Source: Leuconostoc inhae
GTDB taxonomy: Bacteria > Bacillota > Bacilli > Lactobacillales > Lactobacillaceae
NCBI RefSeq assembly: GCF_019656015.1
Contig: NZ_BPKW01000011.1
Coordinates: 1 to 64,000 of the forward strand
Direction of reading: 5' to 3'
Length of the DNA: 64,000 nucleotides
A program made the translations under genes and the position numbers. This document shows, piece after piece, positions 18,068 through 30,181 of the stretch. The first letter of the stretch is position 1. Each line of letters begins with the position of its first letter. The notes under the pieces are model-generated. The model saw only the letters and a program-made list of their open reading frames with translations, was not told where the DNA came from and did not search any database.

Positions 18068-19201
18068 ATGCAATTTTCAATTAATCGTCAAGCTTTTATT
18101 AAAGCTTTAAATGATGTTTCTCGTGCAATTTCATCTCGCACGACGATTCCAATTTTGACTAATATCAAAATTGTCTTAACACAAGAAGAGTTAATTTTAA
18201 CAGGCTCAAATAGTGATATTTCAATTGAAACGCGTATCGATCAATCAGATACTGGTGCACAATTAATTATCAAGCAGCCAGGTGGCATCACACTATTGGC
18301 AACATTTTTTTCAAATATTGTTAAAAATTTACCTGCTGATGATATGACGTTATCTGTTGACGGTGTTCGTGCTAGTATTACATCTGGGGCATCTGATTTT
18401 ACAATTAATGGTCAAGATGTTCATAACTATCCACAATTACCAGAAATGGATGATGTTCAAAGTTTGAGCGTTTCGGCAGCACAGCTTGTTGATATTATTT
18501 CACAAACCAAAATATCTGCTTCAACGCAAGAAAGTCGGCCTATTTTAACGGGTATTCATTTAGCTTTGAATGGTAATGACGTTAAAGCAGTGACAACTGA
18601 TTCACATCGTCTGTCACAACGAATTGTAACTTTGACGGGTACTGATGCCCAAGTTAAAGCTGATGTGATTATCCCGGCTAAGTCTTTTAATGAATTACAA
18701 AGTTTGTTAGAAGGACAAGATCGCGTTGAAATTAAGTTAGCAGCAAATCAAGCGGTATTTGATTTGGGTAATACAACTTTTTATTCAAGATTGTTAGAAG
18801 GAAATTATCCAGAAACTGATCGCTTAATTCCAACAGAAAGCACAACACAGCTCACGATTGAAGCGAGTGCATTATTAGGCGCAATTAACCGTGCCAGTTT
18901 ATTAAGCCATGAAAGCCGCAATAACGTTGTCCAACTCACGCTAGAAGATGGGGTGGTAACATTAATTGGTACATCACAAGAAGTAGGTCGTGTACAAGAA
19001 GAGTTGGTGACAAAATCTGTTGAAGGTGACAATTTGGAGATTTCATTTAATCCAGATTATGTGCGTGACGCATTACGCGTGTTTAGCGGTAAATCTGTTG
19101 ATATCAAATTTACAAGTAATTTACGGCCATTCACATTGACGCCAGCTGGTGAAACAGATGACAAGCAATTGCAGCTGATCACACCAGTACGCACGTTTTA
19201 A
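18068..19201 (+). CDS. dnaN: DNA polymerase III sliding clamp (beta subunit)
   Basis: A 377-residue beta clamp of normal length with three repeated clamp domains; the C-terminal LQLITPVRTF matches the family. AAAGGAG precedes the ATG. It is followed by a strong terminator, so yaaA and the genes after it have their own promoter. Confidence 0.96.
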   Translation: MQFSINRQAFIKALNDVSRAISSRTTIPILTNIKIVLTQEELILTGSNSDISIETRIDQSDTGAQLIIKQPGGITLLATFFSNIVKNLPADDMTLSVDGVRASITSGASDFTINGQDVHNYPQLPEMDDVQSLSVSAAQLVDIISQTKISASTQESRPILTGIHLALNGNDVKAVTTDSHRLSQRIVTLTGTDAQVKADVIIPAKSFNELQSLLEGQDRVEIKLAANQAVFDLGNTTFYSRLLEGNYPETDRLIPTESTTQLTIEASALLGAINRASLLSHESRNNVVQLTLEDGVVTLIGTSQEVGRVQEELVTKSVEGDNLEISFNPDYVRDALRVFSGKSVDIKFTSNLRPFTLTPAGETDDKQLQLITPVRTF

Positions 19202-19252
19202 TTCCTGACGGGCGTTTTAAATAAAGTTGATAACAAACAAACATTTATCCTT

Positions 19253-19297
19253 AAAACGGTCTAAAATCGCTTAAAAACGATTTTAGACCGTTTTTTT
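19253..19297 (+). terminator. Intrinsic terminator after dnaN
   Basis: A 17-bp stem (19253-19269 with 19278-19294), 8-base loop, and seven T. Confidence 0.9.
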
Positions 19298-19318
19298 AAG
19301 AATAAGCTGTAAAAAAAT

Positions 19319-19326
19319 GGTATAAT
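19319..19326 (+). promoter_or_regulatory. Promoter of the yaaA-recF-gyrB-gyrA unit
   Basis: TATAAT at 19321-19326 lies only 15 bases before the yaaA ATG. There is no clear -35 and only a weak AGAG as ribosome binding site, so the leader would be about 8 bases. Confidence 0.5.
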
Positions 19327-19341
19327 ACAAGAGTAACTAAT

Positions 19342-19803
19342 ATGACGAAAAATATAAAAATCACAACTGAATACATTACACTCACACAATTACTCAAAGA
19401 AGAGAATATTATTTCTTCTGGTGGTCAGGCAAAGTATTATCTAATGGATTTTCCAGTCTTATTAAATGGCGAGACAGAAAATCGCCGTGGCAAAAAACTG
19501 TATAACCACGATGAGATTACTGTGGACGGCGAGAACTATGTCATTTCATTAGCAGATAATGCTGATGAAATGATCGCAGCAGCGCAAGAAGAAAAGGCTG
19601 AACGTGCCGCTGCTGCAAAAAAAACCGTGCGCAATGACCGAATTAAAGCACAAAAAGCTGCTGTCGCGAAAGAACGTAAAGAAGCACGATTTGCTGAATT
19701 ACGTAAGAAAAATGGGACACGAGCAGGTGGGTTTGGTCGCTCTAATCAAGGTGGTCGTGGCTCAGGACCAAAAGGGCCTAGTTCTTGGAACTCCAATCAC
19801 TAA
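19342..19803 (+). CDS. yaaA: S4-domain RNA-binding protein YaaA with a long basic tail
   Basis: The first ~75 residues are the S4-domain YaaA/RlbA protein usual between dnaN and recF ([19 protein letters not shown], then [20 protein letters not shown]). The family usually ends there. This one has 153 residues: an Ala/Glu/Lys-rich helical stretch (about 80-125) and a Gly/Arg/Ser-rich end ([16 protein letters not shown]). The tail should bind nucleic acid. Its last 19 bases overlap recF. Confidence 0.85.
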   Translation: MTKNIKITTEYITLTQLLKEENIISSGGQAKYYLMDFPVLLNGETENRRGKKLYNHDEITVDGENYVISLADNADEMIAAAQEEKAERAAAAKKTVRNDRIKAQKAAVAKERKEARFAELRKKNGTRAGGFGRSNQGGRGSGPKGPSSWNSNH

Positions 19804-20912
19804 GACTGGTTAATTACCGTAACTATGCTGACCTGTCGCTAAATTTTAGTGATGGTGTGAATGTTTTTTTGGGTGAAAATGCACAAGGTAAGACAAATTT
19901 ACTAGAAAGTATTTATGTTTTAGCTTTGGCACGCTCACATCGAACAAGTAGTGATAAAGATTTAATTCGTTGGCAGGAAAAAGAAGCGACAATTAGTGGT
20001 CGTGTTAAGAAAAGTATTAGTGAGACACCGTTATCTTTGCATTTTTCGAATAAAGGCAAAAAAGCGCGTGTGAATCATTTGGAACAATCTAAATTATCAC
20101 AATATATTGGCCAATTAAATGTTATTTTATTTGCACCCGAGGATTTAGAATTAGTGAAGGGTGCTCCTAGTGTACGACGGCGATTCATTGACATGGAATT
20201 TGGGCAAATGAATCCCTTATATTTGTACAATACCACGCAGTACCGTCGCATATTAAAAGAGCGCAACGCGTACTTAAAGCGTTTGCAGATGAAACAAACT
20301 ACGGACACTATTTTTTTAGATGTTTTGACAGAACAATTAGTTGATATTGGTGCACAGGTGCTTTTGGCACGTCAAACATTTTTAAAAAGATTAGAAATTG
20401 CTGCGCAGCCTATCCATGCTGAAATTTCAAATCAACGAGAAACCTTAACTTTGAGATATCAAACAAGCATTGATTTTGAAAAGGAAACTGATTTATCAGC
20501 GATAAAAGCTGTTTTTGAACAAACCTTAAAAAGGCAACAAGCACGTGAAATTATGCAAGGATCAACATTGGTTGGTCCGCATCGTGATGATATACAGTTT
20601 ATTGTTAACGATAATGATGTGGCTGTTTTTGGCTCACAAGGGCAACAAAGGACAACAGCACTCGCCATTAAGTTAGCTGAAATAGATCTCATGCAACAAG
20701 AAACGGGTGAATATCCAATCTTGTTACTTGATGATGTGTTGAGTGAGCTTGATGCCAATCGACAAACACATCTGTTGTTAGCAATTCAAGATAAGGTTCA
20801 AACGTTCATTACAGCGCCAACGTTAAGTGATGTGGCACGGCAATTAATTCATGCGCCTAAAGTGTTTCACGTGCAACAAGGTGAAATTGTGTTAGAAGAA
20901 CAAGCTGAGTGA
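19785..20912 (+). CDS. recF: DNA replication and repair protein RecF
   Basis: A 375-residue SMC-like ATPase. Walker A is [13 protein letters not shown] near residue 30; the signature [18 protein letters not shown] is at about 284 and Walker [12 protein letters not shown] at about 305. RecF loads RecA at gaps and stalled forks. The TTG start inside the yaaA end gives the normal N-terminus ([12 protein letters not shown]). A parS-like site lies near its 3' end. Confidence 0.95.
   Translation: MELQSLRLVNYRNYADLSLNFSDGVNVFLGENAQGKTNLLESIYVLALARSHRTSSDKDLIRWQEKEATISGRVKKSISETPLSLHFSNKGKKARVNHLEQSKLSQYIGQLNVILFAPEDLELVKGAPSVRRRFIDMEFGQMNPLYLYNTTQYRRILKERNAYLKRLQMKQTTDTIFLDVLTEQLVDIGAQVLLARQTFLKRLEIAAQPIHAEISNQRETLTLRYQTSIDFEKETDLSAIKAVFEQTLKRQQAREIMQGSTLVGPHRDDIQFIVNDNDVAVFGSQGQQRTTALAIKLAEIDLMQQETGEYPILLLDDVLSELDANRQTHLLLAIQDKVQTFITAPTLSDVARQLIHAPKVFHVQQGEIVLEEQAE
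20863..20878. other. parS-like site in recF (one mismatch)
   Basis: TGTTTCACGTGCAACA differs from the parS sequence at one base. It is within coding sequence near the recF end. Confidence 0.6.
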
Positions 20913-20916
20913 CTAG

Positions 20917-22947
<2,031 letters not shown>

Positions 22948-22997
22948 AAGAGTGTGCGTATGGTCCGTCATGAGGCGTGGCGTAACCAGCACTCGCA

Positions 22998-23013
22998 ACT
23001 GCCAATTGGCAGT
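22998..23013. other. Perfect 16-bp palindrome between gyrB and gyrA
   Basis: ACTGCCAATTGGCAGT is perfectly symmetric and lies in the 101-base gap between gyrB and gyrA. It could be a protein site or an mRNA hairpin affecting gyrA; no T-run follows. Confidence 0.45.
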
Positions 23014-23048
23014 ACATAATTGCAGAATAACGTTATAAGGAGTAAAAA

Positions 23049-25604
23049 ATGTCTGAACAAAATGATTCGCGCATTCATAATGCGAATTTGTCAGAACAAA
23101 TGAAAACATCATTTTTGTCATATGCTATGTCTGTCATTGTGGCGCGTGCATTACCGGATGTTCGTGATGGTATGAAGCCTGTCCATCGCCGTATTTTATA
23201 CTCAATGATTGAGCAAGGAAATACACCGGATAAGCCACATAAAAAGTCAGCACGTATTGTTGGTGATGTTATGGGAAAGTATCATCCGCATGGTGACTCA
23301 GCAATTTATGAATCAATGGTCCGTATGGCCCAACCGTTTTCATATCGTCATATGCTTGTTGATGGCCATGGTAACTTTGGTTCTGTCGATGGTGATAGTG
23401 CTGCCGCTATGCGTTATACTGAGGCGCGTTTGTCGAAAGTTGCCATGGAAATGGTACGCGACTTAAACAAGGACACGGTTAACTTTATACCCAACTATGA
23501 TGGTGAAGAACGGGAACCTGAAGTTCTACCAGCACGTTTCCCAAACTTATTAGTTAACGGTGCGACTGGTATTGCAGTTGGTATGGCGACAAATATTCCA
23601 ACACATAACTTGGCCGAAGTTATTTCGGCGCTTCATATTTTGATGAACAATCCAGAAGCGACCACCCTGGACTTAATGGAGGCACTTCCTGGACCAGACT
23701 TCCCAACAGGTGGGATTGTGATGGGAAAGTCAGGTATTCGACGTGCTTATGAAACCGGCCGTGGCCGAGTGACTGTTCGCGCAAAAGTCGATATTGAACA
23801 AACAAAAACAGGTAAAGAACAAATTATTGTGACAGAATTGCCTTATGCTGTCAACAAGGCGCGTTTAATAGAACGTATCTCAGAATTAGCCCGTGATAAG
23901 CGTATTGAAGGTATCACAGGGATTCGTGATGAATCTGATCGAGATGGCTTACGTGTCTCAATAGATGTGCGTCGTGATGCCTCTGCTAGTGTTATTTTAA
24001 ATAATTTGTACAAAGAGACATTGCTACAAACAAACTTTAGTTTCAATATGTTGGCCATTAATGGTGGGAAACCACAGACAATGAGCCTCAAAGAAATTTT
24101 AGTCGCTTATTTAATTCACCAACGTGAAGTTATTCGTCGCCGTACAGCTTTTGATTTACAAAAGGCACAAGCACGTGCCCATATCCTTGAAGGATTACGC
24201 ATAGCTTTAGATCATATTGATGAAATTATCAGTATCATTCGTTCATCTGCAACTTCAGAAGAAGCTAAGACACGCTTGATTGATGGTTATTCACTATCTG
24301 ATAAGCAAGCACAAGCCATTTTAGATATGCGATTAGTACGTTTAACTGGTTTGGAACGTGATAAAATTGAAGACGAATATCAAAAGTTAGTTGCTTTAAT
24401 TACTGATTTGAAAGATATTTTGGCACATGAAGAACGTGTTGATCAAATAATTTATAATGAATTATTAGAAATTCAAACAAAATTTGGGGATGCACGTCGT
24501 ACAGAATTACAAGTTGGCGATGTGACCAATTTGGAAGATGAAGATTTAATCGAAGAAGAAGATGTGATTGTCACTTTGACACGCAATGGTTATATTAAGC
24601 GTGTACCACAGGCTGAATTTAAAGCGCAAAATCGTGGTGGCCGTGGTGTGCAAGGTATCAACGTCAATGATGAAGACTTTGTTGATCAAATGGTTGCTAC
24701 CTCAACGCATGACACCTTACTATTCTTCACAAACAAAGGCAAAGTTTACCGAATGAAGGGTTATGAAGTACCTGAATACGGTCGTCAGGCTAAGGGGATT
24801 CCCGTTGTCAACCTACTTAAATTTGAAGGTGACGAAAAAATACAAACAGTTATTAATGTTCGTGGCGAAGCTGGCGAAAGCAAAGATTATTTGTTCTTTG
24901 TCACACGCTTAGGTGTTGTTAAACGAACAGCTGTCAGTGAATTTTCAAATATTCGCACGAATGGGTTGAAAGCATTAACGTTACGTGAAGACGATGAAGT
25001 GTTGTCTGTTGAAATTACAGATGGTACGCAAAGTATTATGATTGCTACCAAAGATGGTTATTCTGTCAGATTTACGGAAGATGATGTTCGCATCATGGGT
25101 CGTGCTGCAGCAGGTGTCCGTGGTATTCGATTACGTGATGGTGATTTGGTTATTGGATCAGATGTTGTGAATATCAATGATAATGTTTTGATCATTACAG
25201 AAAAAGGTTACGGTAAGCAAACACCAGTTAGTGAGTATCCAATTAAGGGTCGTGGTGGTAAAGGTATCAAAACAGTTAATATTACTGAAAAAAATGGTAC
25301 GTTAGCCGGTATGACAATTATTCACGGTGATGAAGATATCATGGTTACTACAACGCAAGGCGTAATGATTCGATTTACTGCCGAATCTGTCAGTCAAACT
25401 GGTCGTGCAACATTAGGTGTACGGTTAATTCGTCTTGAAGATGGCGCTAAAGTAGCAACATTAGCAAAGGTCGAACATGAAGAGATAATTGCTGATGATA
25501 CAAAAGAAGATGTTTCACGTGAAACACCTCTGAATAATCAACAACTTGAACAAGTAACAGAATTATTGAACCGTACGGAATCTGATGAAAAAACTGAAGA
25601 TTAA
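23049..25604 (+). CDS. gyrA: DNA gyrase subunit A
   Basis: An 851-residue GyrA. The quinolone-determining region reads [17 protein letters not shown] with the wild-type S84 and E88; the active-site tyrosine is in [12 protein letters not shown] near 123. Six C-terminal beta-pinwheel blades follow, including the GyrA-box-like QNRGGRG at about 530. The final ~40 residues are acidic and hold the parS site in frame. TAAGGAG precedes the ATG. Confidence 0.97.
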   Translation: MSEQNDSRIHNANLSEQMKTSFLSYAMSVIVARALPDVRDGMKPVHRRILYSMIEQGNTPDKPHKKSARIVGDVMGKYHPHGDSAIYESMVRMAQPFSYRHMLVDGHGNFGSVDGDSAAAMRYTEARLSKVAMEMVRDLNKDTVNFIPNYDGEEREPEVLPARFPNLLVNGATGIAVGMATNIPTHNLAEVISALHILMNNPEATTLDLMEALPGPDFPTGGIVMGKSGIRRAYETGRGRVTVRAKVDIEQTKTGKEQIIVTELPYAVNKARLIERISELARDKRIEGITGIRDESDRDGLRVSIDVRRDASASVILNNLYKETLLQTNFSFNMLAINGGKPQTMSLKEILVAYLIHQREVIRRRTAFDLQKAQARAHILEGLRIALDHIDEIISIIRSSATSEEAKTRLIDGYSLSDKQAQAILDMRLVRLTGLERDKIEDEYQKLVALITDLKDILAHEERVDQIIYNELLEIQTKFGDARRTELQVGDVTNLEDEDLIEEEDVIVTLTRNGYIKRVPQAEFKAQNRGGRGVQGINVNDEDFVDQMVATSTHDTLLFFTNKGKVYRMKGYEVPEYGRQAKGIPVVNLLKFEGDEKIQTVINVRGEAGESKDYLFFVTRLGVVKRTAVSEFSNIRTNGLKALTLREDDEVLSVEITDGTQSIMIATKDGYSVRFTEDDVRIMGRAAAGVRGIRLRDGDLVIGSDVVNINDNVLIITEKGYGKQTPVSEYPIKGRGGKGIKTVNITEKNGTLAGMTIIHGDEDIMVTTTQGVMIRFTAESVSQTGRATLGVRLIRLEDGAKVATLAKVEHEEIIADDTKEDVSRETPLNNQQLEQVTELLNRTESDEKTED
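25511..25526. other. parS site inside the gyrA 3' end
   Basis: Perfect TGTTTCACGTGAAACA within the low-complexity acidic C-terminal codons of gyrA, encoding VSRET. The codon context is a non-conserved tail, which allows the site to be kept. Confidence 0.88.
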
Positions 25605-25642
25605 TACGTATTAGTAGGTTAATTTTCAATTGTTGCATTATA

Positions 25643-25680
25643 ATAAAAACGCGATGACTATATAGTCATCGCGTTTTTAT
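25643..25680. terminator. Terminator after gyrA
   Basis: A 38-base perfect palindrome with TTTTTAT at its end. It ends the plus-strand replication gene set. Confidence 0.85.
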
Positions 25681-25798
25681 TATGATAGGCCTTTTTTATT
25701 AGTAAAAAGGGATGCGAGGTAGCTGAACATAACGTGTCTCCTTAATATTTTATGATAGTATATGATACGAGAAGACAGGTAAATTTGCTTATGCAATA

Positions 25799-26062
25799 TT
25801 AAGGGCGATTATCATTGTCTGGTGTGACATCTTTACGTGATTCTGTTGAATAGTAGTTTGTTTTTTTTGGTGCATCAGGAATGATAATCCAAGCTAGAAT
25901 ATAAACTAAAATGCCAGGAAATGTTGCTGAGAAAAATGAAATCAATACGAATATAATACGCAACCAAGTTGCATTCCAACCAAAATAATCAGCTACGCCT
26001 CCCATAACACCGGCAATCATGCGATTGTTACGTGAACGTGTAAATGTTTTCTTTTTTGTCAT
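25799..26062 (-). CDS. PspC-domain membrane protein
   Basis: An 87-residue protein with the PspC domain: RSRNNRMIAGVMGGVADYFGW and two close hydrophobic segments (IIFVLISFFSATFPGILVYI, LAWIIIPD). PspC proteins act in envelope stress responses at the membrane. It is the last of four genes starting with padR, 12 bases after a 64-residue protein. Confidence 0.88.
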   Translation of the reverse strand: MTKKKTFTRSRNNRMIAGVMGGVADYFGWNATWLRIIFVLISFFSATFPGILVYILAWIIIPDAPKKTNYYSTESRKDVTPDNDNRP

Positions 26063-26074
26063 GATTAATACTCC

Positions 26075-26269
26075 TTATTTAATAATGTGCTGTAATGTAT
26101 CGGCAATGTAGTAACCAACTGAAATCCAGCTGAGAAGTGCATGCCAAAGCGCTGAAAACCAGTCATGAGATGTTGCAAATTCAATACCAGCAGCAAGCAT
26201 GAAACCAACGCCGTATGCTTGTATACCATGTGATGAGTGGCTATGATGGTAATATTCTTTCATGGACAT
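26075..26269 (-). CDS. Small protein of the PadR/PspC operon, unknown function
   Basis: A 64-residue protein that I do not recognise. It has a His/Ser-rich start (YYHHSHSSHG), then a stretch of glycine, alanine and aromatic residues that could form one or two amphipathic or membrane helices. It lies between the toastrack gene and pspC on one strand. The conserved position suggests a role in the same envelope stress operon. Confidence 0.65.
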   Translation of the reverse strand: MSMKEYYHHSHSSHGIQAYGVGFMLAAGIEFATSHDWFSALWHALLSWISVGYYIADTLQHIIK

Positions 26270-26308
26270 ATGAATTCCTTTCAGTTGTGCATTATGAGGT
26301 TATTAGCT

Positions 26309-27652
26309 CTAATACACCTTAATTGTCCCAGAATTAACGTTAGCATCAATTGTAAATTGAGGATTAGTACCATAAAATCCACGTTTATAATTCGTTATAT
26401 TTTTATCAAAATGAATATTGTCATGACGTTCAATTGATACAATCCCGTTGCTAGAAGATAGATCAAAATTAAAATGTTGTGTTTCTGGTGCGGTAACACG
26501 AAGTGAACTAGAGTGAGCATGCAATTTCAGATCATCAGTTAACTCAGTTATACGTAACCGTAAGGGGCCAGAATTTGCGCTAAATTGCCCACCGCCAATA
26601 AAATTATCCACTTGAATAGATCCAGATGTCGCGCTGATTTTGGCATGAGGTATTGTGGCGTTTTTAATCTTGATACTACCAGATTTACCAAATATTTCTG
26701 CTTTTTCAAAATTGAGTCTGTCAACTTTTACTGCGCCGGAATGTAGCTCCCAAGCGGCATTGGTAGCTTTTATTTGTTGCCCAGTAAAGCTGCCAGAGTG
26801 AATGACTAGATTAAACGTACCAAGTGTTAAATTTTGAGCGACGACACGGCCACTGTGGTTAATACTTGTTATATAACCAGTATCAAAGCTTTTTGGAAAG
26901 CCAATATTAATTAAAGTGCGTACGTGAAACAACAGGGGATGATCACCTTGTGACACTAAGATGCGCTCATTATTTTCTTCAATATTGGCAAAATAACGCG
27001 CATTGTCGCGATTAAAGTATTCATCGACGGTTATGAGATCTGTCTTATCATTGGTATAAAAATTAACAACAGCATCTCTATAATCAAACACAAATTGCTT
27101 ATCACTGATAGGAATTTGGGCATTATGATGAGCAGCAGCCCAAGTTGGCGCAGAAGTATGTTTCTCGTCTTCATCAAAGTGTGCTTGATTCATATTACTG
27201 TCATCGTCGAACTTGTAATATTTTTTGCCAACCCGCGCGCCATCATGATCGACATGTAACCAATCACCAAATTGCACTTTGTCATTTTTACCATCGATCA
27301 CAATGTCATCACCTAAACGAACGCCACGACCATCAATATGTAAGTTACCAACATGAAAGCCATCGTCTGAAATGTCAATAAAGGGGGCTTTTTTGGGCTC
27401 GTCATCATGATTTGTATCATCTGTTTTGGTTGTCTGACTTAAATCACGTAGAACCATATCAATATCACCTAATTGTGCAAATGCATCATCAAGTGCCTCA
27501 TCGTGAGATTTGTCTTGTTTAGCAAAATCTTGGTAGGCTTCCATCAAATCGGCGACAAGTTCTTCTTTAAACTCAGTGAGTTGTGTGTTTGGCGTGTATT
27601 TTGAGAAAATGACGTCCAAACGTGTCCGTATTTCCATTTCGATTGATGTCAT
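26309..27652 (-). CDS. HAAS/DUF1700-like plus DUF4097 (toastrack) protein
   Basis: A 447-residue protein. Residues 1-75 are helical and resemble the HAAS/DUF1700 domain (ELVADLMEAYQDFAKQDKSHDEALDDAFAQLGD). Residues from about 190 on form a repeated beta-helix-like DUF4097 domain (ATSGSIQVDN, ANSGPLRLRI, AHSSSLRVTA). Such proteins occur with PadR and PspC in sensing of envelope damage. It has no obvious membrane segment. The start overlaps padR by 4 bases. Confidence 0.8.
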   Translation of the reverse strand: MTSIEMEIRTRLDVIFSKYTPNTQLTEFKEELVADLMEAYQDFAKQDKSHDEALDDAFAQLGDIDMVLRDLSQTTKTDDTNHDDEPKKAPFIDISDDGFHVGNLHIDGRGVRLGDDIVIDGKNDKVQFGDWLHVDHDGARVGKKYYKFDDDSNMNQAHFDEDEKHTSAPTWAAAHHNAQIPISDKQFVFDYRDAVVNFYTNDKTDLITVDEYFNRDNARYFANIEENNERILVSQGDHPLLFHVRTLINIGFPKSFDTGYITSINHSGRVVAQNLTLGTFNLVIHSGSFTGQQIKATNAAWELHSGAVKVDRLNFEKAEIFGKSGSIKIKNATIPHAKISATSGSIQVDNFIGGGQFSANSGPLRLRITELTDDLKLHAHSSSLRVTAPETQHFNFDLSSSNGIVSIERHDNIHFDKNITNYKRGFYGTNPQFTIDANVNSGTIKVY

Positions 27653-27999
27653 AATGATGCTCCTTCGTTTAGATTGCCTGTAATTAAGTTGCTGATAACG
27701 TCTTTAGCAAAGCCCCATTCTTGCAAAGCAGTCGTCAAATGTTGCTGACCAGACGTCGTGATTGTGTAATATTTTCGCCGAGCACCTTGTGTCTCGTCGC
27801 CCCAGTAACTTGCGATGGCGCCACCTTTTTCTAAACGCCGAAACGCTGTGTATAGTGTGGCTTCATTCAGTTCATATTGTTGCTGGCTTAACAGACGAAT
27901 GGATTTAGAAACTTGATAGCCATAGGAATCGCCTTGGCTAAGGATATTTAATATAATCGTGTCAGTATGCCCACGAATAAGATCTTTAGAAATAGCCAT
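27649..27999 (-). CDS. PadR family transcriptional regulator
   Basis: A 116-residue winged-helix protein: IRGHTDTIILNILSQGDSYG at the N-terminus and LNEATLYTAFRRLEKGGAI as the recognition region with wing. AAAGGTGA lies before the ATG. Its promoter lies inside a 21-bp inverted repeat directly upstream, which suggests autorepression of the four-gene operon it heads. Confidence 0.9.
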   Translation of the reverse strand: MAISKDLIRGHTDTIILNILSQGDSYGYQVSKSIRLLSQQQYELNEATLYTAFRRLEKGGAIASYWGDETQGARRKYYTITTSGQQHLTTALQEWGFAKDVISNLITGNLNEGASL

Positions 28000-28025
28000 A
28001 TCGTCACCTTTCTATGTATTCTAAC

Positions 28026-28078
28026 TATATCATAAAGCAAATTACTGTGGTTGTCAAAGTAATTTGCTTTATGATATA
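28026..28078 (-). promoter_or_regulatory. PadR operon promoter inside a 21-bp inverted repeat
   Basis: The arms 28026-28046 and 28058-28078 are perfect reverse complements. On the minus strand TTGACA (28057-28052) lies in the loop and TATGAT (28034-28029) in one arm, with a 17-base spacer. This is a near-consensus promoter that a PadR dimer could cover. Confidence 0.85.
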
Positions 28079-28105
28079 AAAAAAGTCATCCAAAAGGATG
28101 ACTTT
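28074..28105 (-). terminator. Terminator of the lysR gene
   Basis: AAAGTCATCC pairs with GGATGACTTT over a 4-base loop; seven T follow on the minus strand, and they reach the edge of the PadR promoter repeat. Confidence 0.85.
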
Positions 28106-28109
28106 GACG

Positions 28110-29003
28110 TTAGGATTTGATTAACATATCATGGATTAATTGACGTGTGGCCTTGTCACGTGTAAACAGGGAGACAGTTCTGGTAAAGGGTTCGGACAGC
28201 TGTTTCATTGCTAAGCGTGTCGGGTCCTGGGTTACTTTATTAACGGCGACTGATTTTGGTAGAATTGTCACATAATCAGAATTTGCAACCATAGCGATCG
28301 TAGATTCACTATAATCTATTTCAACCATATCAGGTAAGGGTTTACTATTTGTCTGGTATATTTGGCTTATTCTCTGATGAATGGGACAGTATTTTGGGTA
28401 CATGAGTAATTTTAAGTGATTCAGATCAGTTGCATCTAGTGTCGGTCTGTTGAGAGTGGCTAGGTTCTTATTGTTTTGTGCATAGACTAAATAATATGGT
28501 TCTTCAAATAACTGTCTTTCTTCGAATTGACCGGTAAATTCTTTACTAAACTCGTGGTCAATTAAAATAGCATCTAGTTGACCTGAATTAAATGGTGTAA
28601 TGAGTTCATAAATCTGATTCGTCAAAGTGACTTCTTTTAAGTCAGATAAATAATGACTAAAAAAATTGGGATACATATTGGAAGCAATACTATCTAAAGA
28701 ACCCAATTTTAAATCAGTCAGGGACACTTGAGATTCAGTCATCATGTCATGCATGTTTTCGAATTGTTGGATTAATTTTTTGGCTTCTAAATAGAGATTT
28801 TGTCCGGCCAAAGTTAAAGTCATACCTTGAGCACTTCTTAAAAAGAGTTGTTTGCCATAATAAGTTTCGAGTTGCTTAATTTTTTTACTAATAGCTGGTT
28901 GCGTCATCATTAAAGTGTCACTACTTTTATTGATACTGTGAGCATCATTGACAGCCACTAAAACGTATAACAGTTCTATATTAAAAGAAGTATCAGTTAC
29001 CAT
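28110..29003 (-). CDS. LysR family transcriptional regulator
   Basis: A 297-residue LysR protein: N-terminal HTH (NDAHSINKSSDTLMMTQPAI, then SKKIKQLETYYG) and a substrate-binding domain. It is divergent from the EamA transporter gene 158 bases away and is the likely regulator of it. The effector is unknown. Confidence 0.88.
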   Translation of the reverse strand: MVTDTSFNIELLYVLVAVNDAHSINKSSDTLMMTQPAISKKIKQLETYYGKQLFLRSAQGMTLTLAGQNLYLEAKKLIQQFENMHDMMTESQVSLTDLKLGSLDSIASNMYPNFFSHYLSDLKEVTLTNQIYELITPFNSGQLDAILIDHEFSKEFTGQFEERQLFEEPYYLVYAQNNKNLATLNRPTLDATDLNHLKLLMYPKYCPIHQRISQIYQTNSKPLPDMVEIDYSESTIAMVANSDYVTILPKSVAVNKVTQDPTRLAMKQLSEPFTRTVSLFTRDKATRQLIHDMLIKS

Positions 29004-29161
29004 AAATTCCCCCCTTGATAAAACGCTACCAACATATGCAATAACGTTATAACCTCCTATTATAAATCATTAATTCCGCTTTGCAAGGGACAATGATAAA
29101 CTTTTAACAAGGTTGTCGAGATGAAAGCAATCGTAATAATCAAGCCTAGGAGGGTTTAAAT

Positions 29162-30106
29162 ATGTCTAAGAAATATGTGTACGGCTTAATTTTGTGTTTA
29201 ATAGCAGTGTTGTCTTGGGGTGGTATGTTTCCAGTCATGGCACCAGCATTAAAAATTATGGATCCATTTTATTTTACATTATTACGTTATGGGAGTGTTG
29301 CTATCATTTTTGCAATTATTCTGGTTATTGTGGAAGGTCCCAAAGCATTCAAAACAGAAGGGCATGCCATTAAACTTTGGGTGTTTGGGACTGCGGCCTT
29401 TGCAGGATTTAGTTTTCTTGTGTTCTTAGGACAACAGCTTGCGGGACAACCTGGTTCCATTATTGCCTCTGTCATGATGGCTATTCAACCATTGTTGGGT
29501 GTTTTAGTAGGATGGCTATATCGTGGCGCAAAGCCAACTGTAGCATCACTTATTTCAATGGTTATCGCAGCAATTGGCGTGTTTATGGTTGTGACTAAAG
29601 GGCATATTAGTGTCTTAATATCGGGACATAATACGCTGTTAGCAGTCGTATTTATCTTACTTGGCGCTTTATGCTGGGTGATATATACTGCCGGTGGTGC
29701 GGATTTTCCTGAGTGGTCGATTTTACGTTACTCGACGCTAACCGCAATTTTAGGTGTTTGCTCAGTGATTGTTGTATTAGTTGTTGCGACAGCAGCAGGT
29801 TGGTTAAAAGTCCCAACCATCACACAAGTGAGCGGTGTTAAAAATGCGTTAATATATATGATTACGTTAGCCGGGGTTATAGCAGTATTTGCTTGGAATA
29901 TGGGAAATCGGGTTATTGGTGCAATAAACGGTATTTTATTTATGAACTTAGTGCCAATTGTGGCGTTTGTTATTACAATTATCAATGGCTACAAGGTTTC
30001 AGCTTTTGAAATTATTGGGTGTTTGATTACTATCAGTGCGCTAATTGGTAATAATATTTATAATCGTTATGTTGCACATAAGAAGTTAAATACAGTTAAA
30101 AATTAA
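29162..30106 (+). CDS. DMT superfamily (EamA) transporter
   Basis: A 314-residue protein with ten predicted membrane helices in two EamA repeats. AGGAGG lies 6 bases before the ATG. It would export or import a small metabolite; the substrate cannot be read. Its 3' 413 bases recur at 33118-33530 and its 3' ~320 bases at 34772-35082, so it is the intact parent of two gene fragments. Confidence 0.85.
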   Translation: MSKKYVYGLILCLIAVLSWGGMFPVMAPALKIMDPFYFTLLRYGSVAIIFAIILVIVEGPKAFKTEGHAIKLWVFGTAAFAGFSFLVFLGQQLAGQPGSIIASVMMAIQPLLGVLVGWLYRGAKPTVASLISMVIAAIGVFMVVTKGHISVLISGHNTLLAVVFILLGALCWVIYTAGGADFPEWSILRYSTLTAILGVCSVIVVLVVATAAGWLKVPTITQVSGVKNALIYMITLAGVIAVFAWNMGNRVIGAINGILFMNLVPIVAFVITIINGYKVSAFEIIGCLITISALIGNNIYNRYVAHKKLNTVKN

Positions 30107-30118
30107 ATTTCAGGTAAC

Positions 30119-30160
30119 AAAAAGATGGCACAATTTCATGATAAGTTGTGTCATCTTTTT
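30119..30160. terminator. Bidirectional terminator between the two convergent transporter genes
   Basis: AAAAAGATG-CACAA pairs with TTGTG-CATCTTTTT (one bulge mismatch), with T-runs on both strands. Confidence 0.75.
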
Positions 30161-30181
30161 GATTTTTATAAAATAGATCAT

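Noticed and set aside
23620-24091. Minus-strand frames inside gyrA
   Set aside because: They are antisense shadows produced by the codon pattern of gyrA.
26926-26945. Possible sixth parS at ACGTGAAACAAC
   Set aside because: The left half does not match; several mismatches to the 16-bp core.
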